Notes under the pieces: model-generated
Database searches by the model: none
Told to the model about the DNA's origin: nothing
What the model saw: only the letters and a program-made list of their open reading frames with translations
Assembly (NCBI RefSeq): GCF_910591885.1
Contig: NW_025963551.1
Span: 1,054,001-1,118,000 of the forward strand
Length of the DNA stretch: 64,000 nt
Reading direction: 5' to 3'
Source: Bombus terrestris
Lineage: Eukaryota > Arthropoda > Insecta > Hymenoptera > Apidae
In this document: one piece after another, positions 36,711 to 50,500 of the stretch
Numbering within the stretch: the stretch's first letter is position 1
Layout of the letters: each line of letters begins with the position of its first letter
Made by a program: the position numbers and the translations under genes

Positions 36711-36989
36711 TAAAGGTGTGCCACAATCCAACGGTTTGGCACATGGGGAAATTGAAATATTCCCACCAGCCCTAGGAGCCGGAAGTCTTTATCCTATTGC
36801 CTACTGACAAAAGTTTTCAGTTTGTCAATAGTTCCACATAAATACTACTATTTCCACATAGTACAGTGCAACATGAGGTCCGAAATCGCTGACAAAATTA
36901 CGTAATAACACGACATATATGCAAGGCAATATAAGTTACATGTATAGCTTGGAAATTGTGATCGTTGCTCGGTCGCTCCGCTCGCTCGC

Positions 36990-39961
36990 AAAAATCTAGT
37001 CCAACCTCACAACCGTTCCGACACGCTCCCAAATTAGAAATAAGTCGCCTCCTTATCGAATAACGCACGCGAGAAGGATTGGTTTTAGTTTAGGCTACAG
37101 TTTTCGAGCGAGAACGGCGAGCAAGGGACGCGTAAAGGTGTGTCATTATCCAACGGTTTGGCACATGGGGACATTGAAATATTCGCACCAGCCCGAGGAG
37201 CCGGAAGTCTTTATCCCATTGCCTACTGACAAAAGTTTAGAGTTTATCAACAGTTTCACTTAAATAGTACTATTTCCACATAGTAAAGTGCAATGTGATG
37301 TCAGAAGTGCCTGACAAAATTACGTAATATCACGAAATATATGCAAGGCAATATAAGTTACATGTATAGCTTGGAAATTGTGATCGTTGCTCGCTCGCTC
37401 CGCTCGCTCGCAAAAATTTAGTCCAATCTCATAACCGATCCGACACGTTCCCAAACTAGAAATAAGTCGCCTCCTCATTGAATGACGAACGCAAGAGGGA
37501 TTGGTTTTAGGTTAGGCTATAGTTTTCGAGCGAGCACGGCGAGCGAGGGACGCGTAAAGGTGTGTCACAATCCAACGGTTTGGCACATGGGGACATTGAA
37601 ATATTCGCACCAGCCCTAGGAGCCGGAAGTCCTTATCCTATTGCCTACTGACAAAAGTTTTCAGTTTATCAATAGTTCCACATAAATAGTACTATTTCCA
37701 CATAGTAAAGTGCAATGTGATGTCCGAAATGGCTGACGAAATTAGGTAATAACACGAAATATATGCAAGGCAATATAAGTTACATGTATAGCTTGGAAAT
37801 TGTGATCGTTGCTCGCTCGCTCCGCTCGCTCGTAAAAATTTAGTCCAATCTCACACCCGATCCGACACGTTCGCAAATTTGAAATAAGTCGCTTCCACAT
37901 CGAATGACGAACGCAAGAGGGAGTGGTTTTAGGTTAGGCTATAGTTTTCGAGCGAGCACAGCGAGCGAGGGACGCGTAAAGGTGTGTCACAATCCAACGG
38001 TTTGGCACATGGGGACATTGAAATATTCGCACCAGACCGAGGATCCGGAAGGCTTTATCGAATTGCCTACTGACAAAAGTTTTCAGTTTATCAATAGTTT
38101 CACATAAATAGCAATATTTCCCCATAGTACAGTGCAACATGAGGTCCGAAATCGCTGACAAAATTAGTAATAACACGACATATATGCAAGGCAATATAAG
38201 GTATATGTATAGCTTGGAAATTGTGATCGTTACTCGCTCGCTCCGCTCGCTCGTAAAAATTTAGTCCAATCTCACATCCGATCCGACACGTTCGCAAATT
38301 TGAAATAAGTCGCCTCCACAGCGAATGACGAACGCAAGAGGGATTGGTTTTAGGTTGGGCTATAGTTTTCGAGCGAGAACGGCAGGCGATGGACACGTAG
38401 AGGTGTGTCACAATCCAACGGTTTGGCACATGGGGACATTGAAATATTCGCACCAGCCCGAGGAGCCGGAAGTCTTTATCCTATTGCCTACTGACAAAAG
38501 TTTTGAGTTTATCAATGGTTTCACATAAATAGTACTATTTCCACATAGTAAAGTGCAATGTGATGTCCGAAATTGCTGACAAAATTAGGTAATAACACGA
38601 AATATATGCAAGGCAATATAAGTTACATGTATACCTTGGAAATTGTGATCGTTGCTCGCTCGCTCCGCTCGCTCGTAAAAATCTAGTCCAACCTCACAAC
38701 CGATCCGACACGTTCCCAAACTTGAAATAAGTCGCCTCCTCATTGAATGACGAACGCAAGAGGGATTGGTTTTAGGTTGGGCTATAGTTTTCGAGCGAGG
38801 GACGCGTAAAGGTGTGCCACAATCCAACGGTTTGGCACATGGGGAAATTGAAATATTCGCACCAGCCCTAGGAGCCGGAAGTCTTTATCCTATTGCCTAC
38901 TGACAAAAGTTTTCAGTTTATCAATAGTTCCACATAAATAGTACTATTTCCACATAGTAAAGTGCAATGTGATGTCCGAAATGGCTGACAAAATTAGGTA
39001 ATAACACGAAATATATGCAAGGCAATATAAGTTACATGTATAGCTTGGAAATTGTGATCGTTGCTCGCTCGCTCCGCTCGCTCGTAAAAATTTAGTCCAA
39101 TCTCACATCCGATCCGAAACATTAGCAAATTTGAAACAAGTCGCCTGCACATCGAATGACGAACGCAAGAGGGATGGTTTTAGGTTAGGCTATAGATTTC
39201 GAGCAAGCACAGCGAGCGAGGGACGCGTAAAGGTGTGCCACAATCCAACGGTTTGGCACATGGGGACATTGAAATATTCGTACCAGCCCTAGGAGCCGGA
39301 AGTCTTTATCCTATTGCCTACTGACAAAAGTTTTCAGTGTATCAATAGTTCCACATAAATAGTATTATTTCCACATAGTAAAGTGCAATGTGATGTCCGA
39401 AATGGCTGACAAAATTAGGTAATAACACGAAATATATGCAAGGCAATATAAGTTACATGTATAGCTTGGAAATTGTGATCGTTGCTCGCTCGCTCCGCTC
39501 GCTCGTAAAAATCTAGTCCAACCTCACAACCGATCCGACACGTTCCCAAACTAGAAATTAGTCGCCTCCTCATTGAATGACGAACGCAAAAGGGATTGGT
39601 TTTAGGTTAGGCTATAGTTTTCGAGCGAGCACGGCGAGCGAGGGACGCGTAAAGGTGTGTCACAATCCAACGGTTTGGCACATGGGGACATTGAATTATT
39701 CGCACCAGCCCGAGGATCCGGAAGGCTTTATCGAATTGCCTGCTGACTAAAGTTTACAGTTTATAAATAGTTTCACATAAATAGTACTATTTCCACATAG
39801 TACAGTGCAACATGAGGTCCGAAATCGCTGACAAAATTACGTAATAACACGACATATATGCAAGGCAATATAAGGTATATGTATAGCTTGGAAATTGTAT
39901 CGTTGCTCGCTCGCTCCGCTCGCTCGAAAAACTCTAGTCCAACCTCACAACCGTTCCGACA
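36990..39961 (+). repeat. Seven-monomer block, first copy (repeated 19,815 bp away)
   Basis: The block of about 2.97 kb starts near CGTTCCGACACGCTCCC and runs through a Q-like monomer (GAGAACGGCGAGCAAGG), one with TCATAACCGATCC, one with GGAAGTCCTTATCC, the X-Y-Z cassette, a GATTTCGAGCAAGCAC monomer and a P monomer. It ends near 39,961, where this copy continues with ACGATCCCAAACTAG and the other with ACGCTCCCAAATTAG. Confidence 0.85.
37904..39155 (+). repeat. X-Y-Z three-monomer cassette, copy 3 (1,252 bp)
   Basis: This matches copy 2 at an offset of 4,613 bp through X, Y and most of Z, with the 13-bp deletion at 38,788-38,806. The end of Z here resembles copy 1 (ACATTAGCAAATTTG, GTCGCCTGCACATCG). 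The cassette lies inside the longer block that recurs 19,815 bp downstream. Confidence 0.87.
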
Positions 39962-41879
39962 CGATCCCAAACTAGAAATAAGTCGCCTCCTCATTGAATG
40001 ACGAACGCAAGAGGGATTGGTTTTAGGTTAGGCTATAGTTTACGAGCGAGCACGGCGAGCGAGGGACGCGTAAAGGTGTGTCACAATCCAACGGTTTGGC
40101 ACATGGGCACATTGAAATATTCGCACCAGCCCTAGGAGCCGGAAGTCCTTATCCTATTGCCTACTGACAAAAGTTTTCAGTTTATCAATAGTTACACATA
40201 AATAGTACTATTTCCACATAGTAAAGTGCAATGTGATGTCCGAAATGGCTGACAAAATTAGGTAATAACACGAAATATATGCAAGGCAATATAAGTTACA
40301 TGTATGTATAGCTTGGAAGTTGTGATCGTTGCTCGCTCGCTCCGCTCGCTCGTAAAAATCTAGTCCAACCTCACAACCGATCCGACACGTTCCCGAACTT
40401 GAAATAAGTCGCCTCCTCATTGAATGACGAACGCAAGAGGGATTGGTTTTATGTTAGGCTACAGTTTTCGAGCGAGAACAGCGAGCGAGGGACGCGTAAA
40501 GGTGTGTCACAATCCAACGGTTTGGCACATGGGGACATTGAAACATTCGCACCAGCTCGAGGATCCGGAAGGCTTTATCCTATTGCCTACTGACAAAAGT
40601 TTTCAGTTTATTAATAGTTTCACATAAATAGCAATATTTCCACATAGTACAGTGCAACATGAGGTCCGAAATCGCTGACAAAATTAGGTAATAACACGAC
40701 ATATATGCAAGGCAATATAAGTTACATGTATAGCTTGGAAATTGTGATCGTTGCTCGCTCGCTCCGCTCGCTCGCAAAAATTTAGTCCAATCTCATAACC
40801 GATCCGACACGTTCCCAAACTAGAAATAAGTCGCCTCCTCATTGAATGACGAACGCAAGAGGGATTGGTTTTAGGTTAGGCTATAGTTTTCGAGCGAGCA
40901 CGGCGAGCGAGGGACGCGTAAATGTGTGTCACAATCCAACGGTTTGGCACATGGGGACATTGAAATATTCGCACCAGCCCTAGGAGCCGGAAGTCCTTAT
41001 CCTATTGCCTACTGACAAAAGTTTTCAGTTTATCAATAGTACCACGTAAATAGTACTATTTCCACATAGTAAAGTGCAATGTGATGTCCGAAATGGCTGA
41101 CGAAATTAGGTAATAACACGAAATATATGCAAGGCAATATAAGTTACATGTATAGCTTGGAAATTTTGATCGTTGCTCGCTCGCCCCGCTCGCTCGTAAA
41201 AATCTAGTCCAACCTCACAACCGATGCGACACGTTCCCAAACTAGAAATAAGTCGCCTCCTCATTGAATGAAGAACGCAAGAGGGATTAGTTTTAGGTTA
41301 GGCTATAGTTTTCGAGCGAGCACGGCGAGCGAGGGACGCGTAAAGGTGTGTCACAATCCAACGGTTTGGCACATGGGGACATTGAATTATTCGCACCAGC
41401 CCGAGGATCCGGAAGGCTTTATCGAATTGCCTGCTGACTAAAGTTTACAGTTTATAAATAGTTTCACATAAATAGTACTATTTCCACATAGTACAGTGCA
41501 ACATGAGGTCCGAAATCGCTGACAAAATTACGTAATATCACGACATATATGCAAGGCAATATAAGGTATATGTATAGCTTGGAAATTGTATCGTTGCTCG
41601 CTCGCTCCGCTCGCTCGAAAAACTCTAGTCCAACCTCACAACCGTTCCGACACGCTCCCAAATTAGAAATAAGTCGCCTCCTTATCGAATAACGCACGCG
41701 AGAAGGATTGGTTTTAGTTTAGGCTACAGTTTTCGAGCGAGAACGGCGAGCGAGGGACGCGTAAAGGTGTGTCACAATCCAACGGTTTGGCACATGGGGA
41801 CATTGAAATATTCGCACCAGCCCGAGGAGCGGGAAATCTTTATCCTATTGCCTACTGACAAAAGTTTTGAGTTTATCAA
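39962..41879 (+). repeat. Family B monomers between duplicated blocks
   Basis: About 4.5 monomers lie here and no gene. The first has a 4-bp GTAT insertion near 40,301. The one starting at 40,424 carries CATTGAAACATTCGCACCAGCTCG, seen again at 45,064 and 56,028. A P-type monomer with TTGTATCG near 41,586 is followed by a Q/Y hybrid. Confidence 0.8.
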
Positions 41880-43635
41880 TGGTTTCACATAAATAGTACT
41901 ATTTCCACATAGTAAAGTGCAATGTGATGTCCGAAATGGCTGACAAAATTAGGTAGTAACACGAAATATATGCAAGGCAATATAAGTTACATGTATAGCT
42001 TGGAAATTGTGATCGTTGCTCGCTTGCTCCGCTCGCTCGTAAAAATCTAGTCCAACCTCACAACCGATCCGACACGTTCCCGAACTTGAAATAAGTCGCC
42101 TCCTCATTGAATGACGAACGCAAGAGGGATTGGTTTTATGTTAGGCTACAGTTTTCGAGCGAGAACGGCGAGCGAGGGACGCGTAAAGGTATGTCATTAT
42201 CCAACGGTTTGGCACATGGGGACATTGAAATATTCGCACCAGCCCGAGGAGCCTGAAGTCTTTATCCCAATGCCTACTGACAAAAGTTTAGAGTTTATCA
42301 ACAGTTTCACTTAAATAGTACTATTTCCACATAGTAAAGTGCAATGTGATGTCAGAAGTGCCTGACGAAATTACGTAATATCACGAAATATATGCAAGGC
42401 AATATGAGGTATATGTATAGTTTGGAAATTGTGATCGTTGCTCGCTCGCTCCGCTCGCTCGTAAAAATTTAGTCCAATCTCACACCCGATCCGACACGTT
42501 CGCAAATTTGAAATAAGTCGCTTCCACATCGAATGACGAACGCAAGAGGGAGTGGTTTTAGGTTAGGCTATAGTTTTCGAGCGAGCACAGCGAGCGAGGG
42601 ACGCGTAAAGGTGTGTCACAATCCAACGGTTTGGCACATGGGGACATTGAAATATTCGCACCAGACCGAGGATCCGGAAGGCTTTATCGAATTGCCTACT
42701 GACAAAAGTTTTGAGTTTATCAATGGTTTCACATAAATAGTACTATTTCCACATAGTAAAGTGCAATGTGATGTCCGAAATGGCTGACAAAATTAGGTAA
42801 TAACACGAAATATATGCAAGGCAATATAAGTTACATGTATACCTTGGAAATTGTGATCGTTGCTCGCTCGCTCCGCTCGCTCGTAAAAATCTAGTCCAAC
42901 CTCACAACCGATCCGACACGTTCCCAAACTTGAAATAAGTCGCCTCCTCATTGAATGACGAACGCAAGAGGGATTGGTTTTATGTTAGGCTACAGTTTTC
43001 GAGCGAGAACGGCGAGCGAGGGACGCGTAAAGGTGTGTCATTATCCAACGGTTTGGCACATGGGGACATTGACATATTCGCACCAGCCCGAGGAGCCTGA
43101 AGTCTTTGTCCCATTGCCTACTGACAAAAGTTTAGAATTTATCAACAGTTTCACTTAAATAGTACTATTTCCACATAGTAAAGTGCAATGTGATGTCAGA
43201 AGTGCCTGACAAAATTACCTAATATCACGAAATATATGCAAGGCAATATGAGGTATATGTATAGTTTGGAAATTGTGATCGTTGCTCGCTCGCTCCGCTC
43301 GCTCGTTAAAATTTAGTCCAATCTCACACCCGATCCGACACGTTCGCAAATTTGAAATAAGTCGCCTCCACATCGAATGACGAACGCAAGAGGGATTGGT
43401 TTTGTGTTAGGCTATAGTTCTTGAGCGAGCACAGCGAGCGAGGGACGCGTAAAGGTGTGCCACAATCCAACGGTTTGGCACATGGGGACATTGAAATACT
43501 CGCACCAACCCGAAGGGCTGGAAGTCTTTATCCTATTGCCTACTGACAAAAGTTTTCAGTTTATCAATAGTTTCACATAAATAGCAATTTTTCCCCAGAG
43601 TACAGTGCAACATGAGGTCCGAAATCGCTGACAAA
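41880..43635 (+). repeat. Four-monomer block, first copy (repeated 5,062 bp away)
   Basis: The block covers monomers starting at 42,111 (TTTTATGTTAGG, GAGCCTGAAG), 42,533 (X-like left half, Y-like right half), 42,955 (CATTGACATATTC, TTTGTCCCATTG) and part of the next (CAACCCGAAGGGCTGG). It matches 46,942-48,697. The match ends near 43,636 at AAATTAGTAATAAC against AAATTACGTAATAAC. Confidence 0.83.
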
Positions 43636-44220
43636 ATTAGTAATAACACCACATATATGCAAGACAATATAAGGTATATGTATAGCTTGGAAATTGTGAT
43701 CGTTACTCGCTCGCTCTGCTCGCTCGTAAAAATTTAGTCCAATCTCACATCCGATCCGACACGTTCGCAAATTTGAAATAAGTCGCCTCCACAGCGAATG
43801 ACGAACGCAAGAGGGATTGGTTTTAGGTTGGGCTATAGTTTTCGAGCGAGAACGGCAGGCGATGGACACGTAGAGGTGTGTCACAATCCAACGGTTTGGC
43901 ACATGGTTGACATTGGAATATTCGCACCAGCCCGAGGAGCCGGAAATCTTTATCCTATTGCCTACTGACTAAAGTTTACAGTTTATCAATGGTTTCACAT
44001 AAATAGTACTATTTCCACATACTAAAGTGCAATGTGATGTCCGAAATGGCTGACAAAATTAGGTAATAACACGAAATATATGCAAGGCAATATAAGTTAC
44101 ACGTATAGCTTGGAAATTGTGATCGTTGCTCGCTCGCTCCGCTCGCTCGTAAAAATCTAGTCCAACCTCACAACCGATCCGACACGTTCCCAAACTTGAA
44201 ATAAGTCGCCTCCTCATTGA

Positions 44221-45063
44221 ATGACGAACGCAAGAGGGATTGGTTTTATGTTAGGCTACATTTTTCGAGCGAGAACGGCGAGCGAGGGACGCGTAAAGGT
44301 GTGTCATTATCCAACGGTTTGGCACATGGGGACATTGAAATATTCGCACCAGCCCGAGGAGCCTGAAGTCTTTATCCCATTGCCTACTGACAAAAGTTTA
44401 GAGTTTATCAACAGTTTCACTTAAATAGTACTATTTCCACATAGTAAAGTGCAATGTGATGTCAGAAGTGCCTGACAAAATTACGTAATATCACGAAATA
44501 TATGCAAGGCAATATGAGGTATATGTATAGTTTGGAAATTGTGATCGTTGCTCGCTCGCTCCGCTCGCTCGTAAAAATTTAGTCCAATCTCACACCCGAT
44601 CCGACACGTTCGCAAATTTGAAATAAGTCGCTTCCACATCGAATGACGAACGCAAGAGGGAGTGGTTTTAGGTTAGGCTATAGTTTTCGAGCGAGCACAG
44701 CGAGCGAGGGACGCGTAAAGGTGTGTCACAATCCAACGGTTTGGCACATGGGGACATTGAAATATTCGCACCAGACCGAGGATCCGGATGGCTTTATCGA
44801 ATTGCCTACTGACAAAAGTTTTGAGTTTATCAATGGTTTCACATAAATAGTACTATTTCCACATAGTAAAGTGCAATGTGATGTCCGAAATGGCTGACAA
44901 AATTAGGTAATAACACGAAATATATGCAAGGCAATATAAGTTACATGTATACCTTGGAAATTGTGATCGTTGCTCGCTCGCTCCGCTCGCTCGTAAAAAT
45001 CTAGTCCAACCTCACAACCGATCCGACACGTTCCCAAACTTGAAATAAGTCGCCTCCTCATTG
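44221..45063 (+). repeat. Two-monomer repeat of 42,111-42,954
   Basis: The pair starting at 42,111 recurs here at an offset of 2,110 bp, with private changes GCTACATTTTTCG near 44,258 and GGATCCGGATGG near 44,783. The following monomer at 45,064 is different: it has lost one base in TTTTATGTAGGC near 45,090 and carries the CAGCTCGAGGATCC form. Confidence 0.8.
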
Positions 45064-46941
45064 AATGACGAACGCAAGAGGGATTGGTTTTATGTAGGCT
45101 ACAGTTTTCGAGCGAGAACAGCGAGCGAGGGACGCGTAAAGGTGTGTCACAATCCAACGGTTTGGCACATGGGGACATTGAAACATTCGCACCAGCTCGA
45201 GGATCCGGAAGGCTTTATCCTATTGCCTACTGACAAAAGTTTTCAGTTTATTAATAGTTTCACATAAATAGCAATATTTCCACATAGTACAGTGCAACAT
45301 GAGGTCCGAAATCGCTGACAAAATTAGGTAATAACACGACATATATGCAAGGCAATATGAGGTATATGTATAGTTTGGAAATTGTGATCGTTGCTCGCTC
45401 GCTCCGCTCGCTCGTAAAAATTTAGTCCAATCTCACACCCGATCCGACACGTTCGCAAATTTGAAATAAGTCGCCTCCACATCGAATGACGAACGCAAGA
45501 GGGATTGGTTTTATGTTGGGCTATAGTTCTTGAGCGAGCACAGCGAGCGAGGGACGCGTAAAGGTGTGCCACAATCCAACGGTTTGGCACATGGGGACAT
45601 TGAAATACTCGCACCAAACCGAAGAGCTGGAAGTCTTTATCCTATTGCCTACTGACAAAAGTTTTCAGTTTATCAATAGTTTCACATAAATAGCAATATT
45701 TCCCCATAGTACAGTGCAACATGAGGTCCGAAATCGCTGACAAAATTAGTAATAACACGACATATATGCAAGGCAATATAAGGTATATGTATAGCTTGGA
45801 AATTGTGATCGTTACTCGCTCGCTCCGCTCGCTCGTAAAAATTTAGTCCAATCTCACATCCGATCCGACACGTTCGCAAATTTGAAATAAGTCGCCTCCA
45901 CAGCGAATGACGAACGCAAGAGGGATTGGTTTTAGGTTGGGCTATAGTTTTCGAGCGAGCACGGCGAGCGAGGGACGCGTAAAGGTGTGTCACAATCCAA
46001 CGGTTTGGCACATGGGGACATTGAAATATTCGCACCAGCCCTAGGAGCCGGAAGTCCTTATCCTATTGCCTACTGACAAATGTTTTCAGTTTATCAATAG
46101 TTCCACATAAATAGTACTATTTCCACATAGTAAAGTGCAATGTGATGTCCGAAATGGCTGACGAAATTAGGTAATAACACGAAATATATGCAAGGCAATA
46201 TAAGTTACATGTATAGCTTGGAAATTGTGATCGTTGCTCGCTCGCTCCGCTCGCTCGTAAAAATCTAGTCCAACCTCACACCCGATCCGACACGTTCGCA
46301 AATTTGAAATAAGTCGCCTCCACATCGAATGACGAACGCAAGAGGGATTGGTTTTATGTTAGGCTATAGTTCTTGAGCGAGCACAGCGAGCGAGGGACGC
46401 GTAAAGGTGTGCCACAATCCAACGGTTTGGCACATGGGGACATTGAAATACTCGCACCAACCCGAAGGGCTGGAAGTCTTTATCCTATTGCCTACTGACA
46501 AAAGTTTTCAGTTTATCAATAGCTTCACATAAATAGCAATATTTCCCCATAGTACAGTGCAACATGAGGTCCGAAATCGCTGACAAAATTAGTAATAACA
46601 CGACATATATGCAAGGCAATATAAGGTATATGTATAGCTTGGAAATTGTGATCGTTACTCGCTCGCTCCGCTCGCTCGTAAAAATTTAGTCCAATCTCAC
46701 ATCCGATCCGACACGTTCGCAAATTTGAAATAAGTCGCCTCAACAGCGAATGACGAACGCAAGAGGGATTGGTTTTAGGTTGGGCTATAGTTTTCGAGCG
46801 AGAACGGCAGGCGATGGACACGTAGAGGTGTGTCAGAATCCAACGGTTTGGCACATGGTTGACATTGGAATATTCGCACCAGCCCGAGGAGCCGGAAATC
46901 TTTATCCTATTGCCTACTGACTAAAGTTTACAGTTTATCAA
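45064..46941 (+). repeat. Family B monomers between the two 5,062-bp-spaced blocks
   Basis: About 4.5 monomers lie here and no gene. Two carry GTTCTTGAGCGAGCAC with CTCGCACCAA (near 45,530 and 46,370). Two have AAATTAGTAATAAC with one G lost (near 45,741 and 46,586). Part of this stretch (about 45,480-46,400) resembles 60,650-61,570. Confidence 0.8.
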
Positions 46942-48697
46942 TGGTTTCACATAAATAGTACTATTTCCACATAGTAAAGTGCAATGTGATGTCCGAAATG
47001 GCTGACAAAATTAGGTAATAACACGAAATATATGCAAGGCAATACAAGTTACATGTATAGCTTGGAAATTGTGATCGTTGCTCGCTCGCCCCGCTCGCTC
47101 GTAAAAATCTAGTCCAACCTCACAACCGATCCGACACGTTCCCAAACTTGAAATAAGTCGCCTCCTCATTGAATGACGAACGCAAGAGGGATTGGTTTTA
47201 TGTTAGGCTACAGTTTTCGAGCGAGAACGGCGAGCGAGGGACGCGTAAAGGTGTGTCATTATCCAACGGTTTGGCACATGGGGACATTGAAATATTCGCA
47301 CCAGCCCGAGGAGCCTGAAGTCTTTATCCCATTGCCTACTGACAAAAGTTTAGAGTTTATCAACAGTTTCACTTAAATAGTACTATTTCCACATAGTAAA
47401 GTGCAATGTGATGTCAGAAGTGCCTGACGAAATTACGTAATATCACGAAATATATGCAAGGCAATATGAGGTATATGTATAGTTTGGAAATTGTGATCGT
47501 TGCTCGCTCGCTCCGCTCGCTCGTAAAAATTTAGTCCAACCTCACACCCGATCCGACACGTTCGCAAATTTGAAATAAGTCGCTTCCACATCGAATGACG
47601 AACGCAAGAGGGAGTGGTTTTAGGTTAGGCTATAGTTTTCGAGCGAGCACAGCGAGCGAGGGACGCGTAAAGGTGTGTCACAATCCAACGGTTTGGCACA
47701 TGGGGACATTGAAATATTCGCACCAGACCGAGGATCCGGAAGGCTTTATCGAATTGCCTACTGACAAAAGTTTTGAGTTTATCAATGGTTTCACATAAAT
47801 AGTACTATTTCCACATAGTAAAGTGCAATGTGATGTCCGAAATGGCTGACAAAATTAGGTAATAACACGAAATATATGCAAGGCAATATAAGTTACATGT
47901 ATACCTTGGAAATTGTGATCGTTGCTCGCTCGCTCCGCTCGCTCGTAAAAATCTAGTCCAACCTCACAACCGATCCGACACGTTCCCAAACTTGAAATAA
48001 GTCGCCTCCTCATTGAATGACGAACGCAAGAGGGATTGGTTTTACGTTAGGCTACAGTTTTCGAGCGAGAACGGCGAGCGAGGGACTCGTAAAGGTGTGT
48101 CATTATCCAACGGTTTGGCACATGGGGACATTGACATATTCGCACCAGCCCGAGGAGCCTGAAGTCTTTGTCCCATTGCCTACTGACAAAAGTTTAGAAT
48201 TTATCAACAGTTTCACTTAAATAGTACTATTTCCACATAGTAAAGTGCAATGTGATGTCAGAAGTGCCTGACAAAATTACCTAATATCACGAAATATATG
48301 CAAGGCAATATGAGGTATATGTATAGTTTGGAAATTGTGATCGTTGCTCGCTCGCTCCGCTCGCTCGTAAAAATTTAGTTCAATCTCACACCCGATCCGA
48401 CACGTTCGCAAATTTGAAATAAGTCGCCTCCACATCGAATGACGAACGCAAGAGGGATTGGTTTTATGTTAGGCTATAGTTCTTGAGCGAGCACAGCGAG
48501 CGAGAGACGCGTAAAGGTGTGCCACAATCCAACGGTTTGGCACATGGGGACATTGAAATACTCGCACCAACCCGAAGAGCTGGAAGTCTTTATCCTATTG
48601 CCTATTGACAAAAGTTTTCAGTTTATCAATAGTTTCACATAAATAGCAATATTTCCCCATAGTACAGTGCAACATGAGGTCCGAAATCGCTGACAAA
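46942..48697 (+). repeat. Four-monomer block, second copy (repeated 5,062 bp away)
   Basis: This matches 41,880-43,635 monomer by monomer (phase points 47,173, 47,595 and 48,017 against 42,111, 42,533 and 42,955). Private changes include TTTTACGTTAGG near 48,041, GGGACTCGTAAAGG near 48,083 and GAGAGACGCG near 48,501. The last of these is shared with 61,562 and 63,672. Confidence 0.83.
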
Positions 48698-50500
48698 ATT
48701 ACGTAATAACACGACATATATACAAGGCAATATAAGGTATATGTATAGCTTGGAAATTGTGATCGTTGTGCGCTCGCTGCGCTCGCTCGTAAAAATCTAG
48801 TCCAACCTCACAACTGTTCCGACACGTTACCAAATTTGAAATAAGTCGCCTCCACATCGAATGACGAACGCAAGAGGGATTGGTTTTAGGTTGGGCTATA
48901 GTTTTCTAGCGAGAACGGCAGGCGATGGACACGTAGAGGTGTGTCACAATCCAACGGTTTGGCACATGGTTGACATTGGAATATTCGCACCAGCCCGAGG
49001 AGCCGGACATCTTTATACTATTGCATACTGACAAAAGTTTTCAATTTATCAATGGTTTCACATAAATAGTACTATTTCCACATAGTAAAGTGCAATGTGA
49101 TGTCAGAAATGTCTGACAAAATTGGGTAATAACACGAAATATATGCAAGGCAATATAAAGTATATGTATAGCTTGGAAATTGTGATCGTTACTCGCTCGC
49201 TCCGCTCGCTCGTAAAAATTTAGTCCAATCTCACATCCGATCCGACACGTTCGCAAATTTGAAATAAGTCGCCTCCACAGCGAATGACGAACGCAAGAGG
49301 GATTGGTTTTATGTTAGGCTATAGTTCTTGAGCGAGCACAGCGAGCGAGGGACGCGTAAAGGTGTGCCACAATCCAACAGGTTTGGCACATGGGGACATT
49401 GAAAACCTCGCACCAACCCGAAGAGCTGGAAGTCTTTATCGAATTGCCTACTGACAAAAGTTTTGAGTTTATCAATGGTTTCACATAAATAGTACTATTT
49501 CCACATAGTACAGTGCAACATGAGGTCCGAAATCGCTGACAAAATTACGTAATAACACGACATATATGCAAGGCAATATAAGGTATATGTATAGCTTGGA
49601 AATTGTGATCGTTGTGCGCTCGCTGCGCTCGCTCGTAAAAATCTAGTCCAACCTCACAACTGTTCCGACACGTTACCAAATTTGAAATAAGTCGCCTCCA
49701 CATCGAATGACGAACGCAAGAGGGATTGGTTTTAGGTTGGGCTATAGTTTTCTAGCGAGAACGGCAGGCGATGGACACGTAGAGGTGTGTCACAATCCAA
49801 CGGTTTGGCACATGGTTGACATTGGAATATTCGCACCAGCCCGAGGAGCCGGAAGTCTTTGTCCTATTGCCTACTGACTAAAGCTTACAGTTTATCAATG
49901 GTTTCACATAAATAGTACTATTTCCACATAGTAAAGTGCAATGTGATGTCCGAAAAGGCTGACAAAATTAGGTAATAACACGAAATATATGCAAGGCAAT
50001 ACAAGTTACATGTATAGATTGGAAATTGTGATCGTTGATCGCTCGCTCCGCTCGCTCGTAAAAAATCTAGTCCAACCTCACAACCGATCCGACACGTTCC
50101 CAAACTTGTAATAAGTCGCCTCCTCATTGAATGACGAACGCAAGAGGGATTGTTTTTAGGTTAGGCTGTAGTTTTCGAGCGAGCACGGCGAGCGAGAGAC
50201 GGGTAAAGGTGTGTCACAATCCAACCGTTTGGCACATGGTGACATTGAATTATTCGCACCAGCCCGAGGATCCGGAAGGCTTTATCGAATTGCCTGCTGA
50301 CTAAAGTTTACAGTTTATAAATAGTTTCACATAAATAGTACTATTTCCACATAGTACAGTGCAACATGAGGTCCGAAGTCGCTGACAAAATTACGTATTA
50401 TCACGACATATATGCAAGGCAATATAAGGTATATGTATAGCTTGGAAATTGTGATCGTTGTTCGCTCGCTCCGCTCGCTCGAAAAACTCTAGTCCAACCT
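48698..50500 (+). repeat. Monomers with exchanged right arm and mixed B subtypes
   Basis: About 4.3 monomers lie here and no gene. Two of them, 843-844 bp apart, carry the right arm GCGCTCGCTGCGCTCGCTCG at 48,770-48,789 and 49,616-49,635, followed by CAACTGTTCCGACACGTTACC and a left arm beginning TTTTCTAGCGAGAACGG. The 49,380 region has a one-base insertion (CAACAGGTTTGG). A P-like monomer follows near 50,140. Confidence 0.8.

Noticed and set aside
45682..46035. Longest antisense open frames (112-120 codons) as genes
   Set aside because: They arise from one-base losses that fuse frames across a monomer boundary, overlap other open frames and match no protein family that I recognise.
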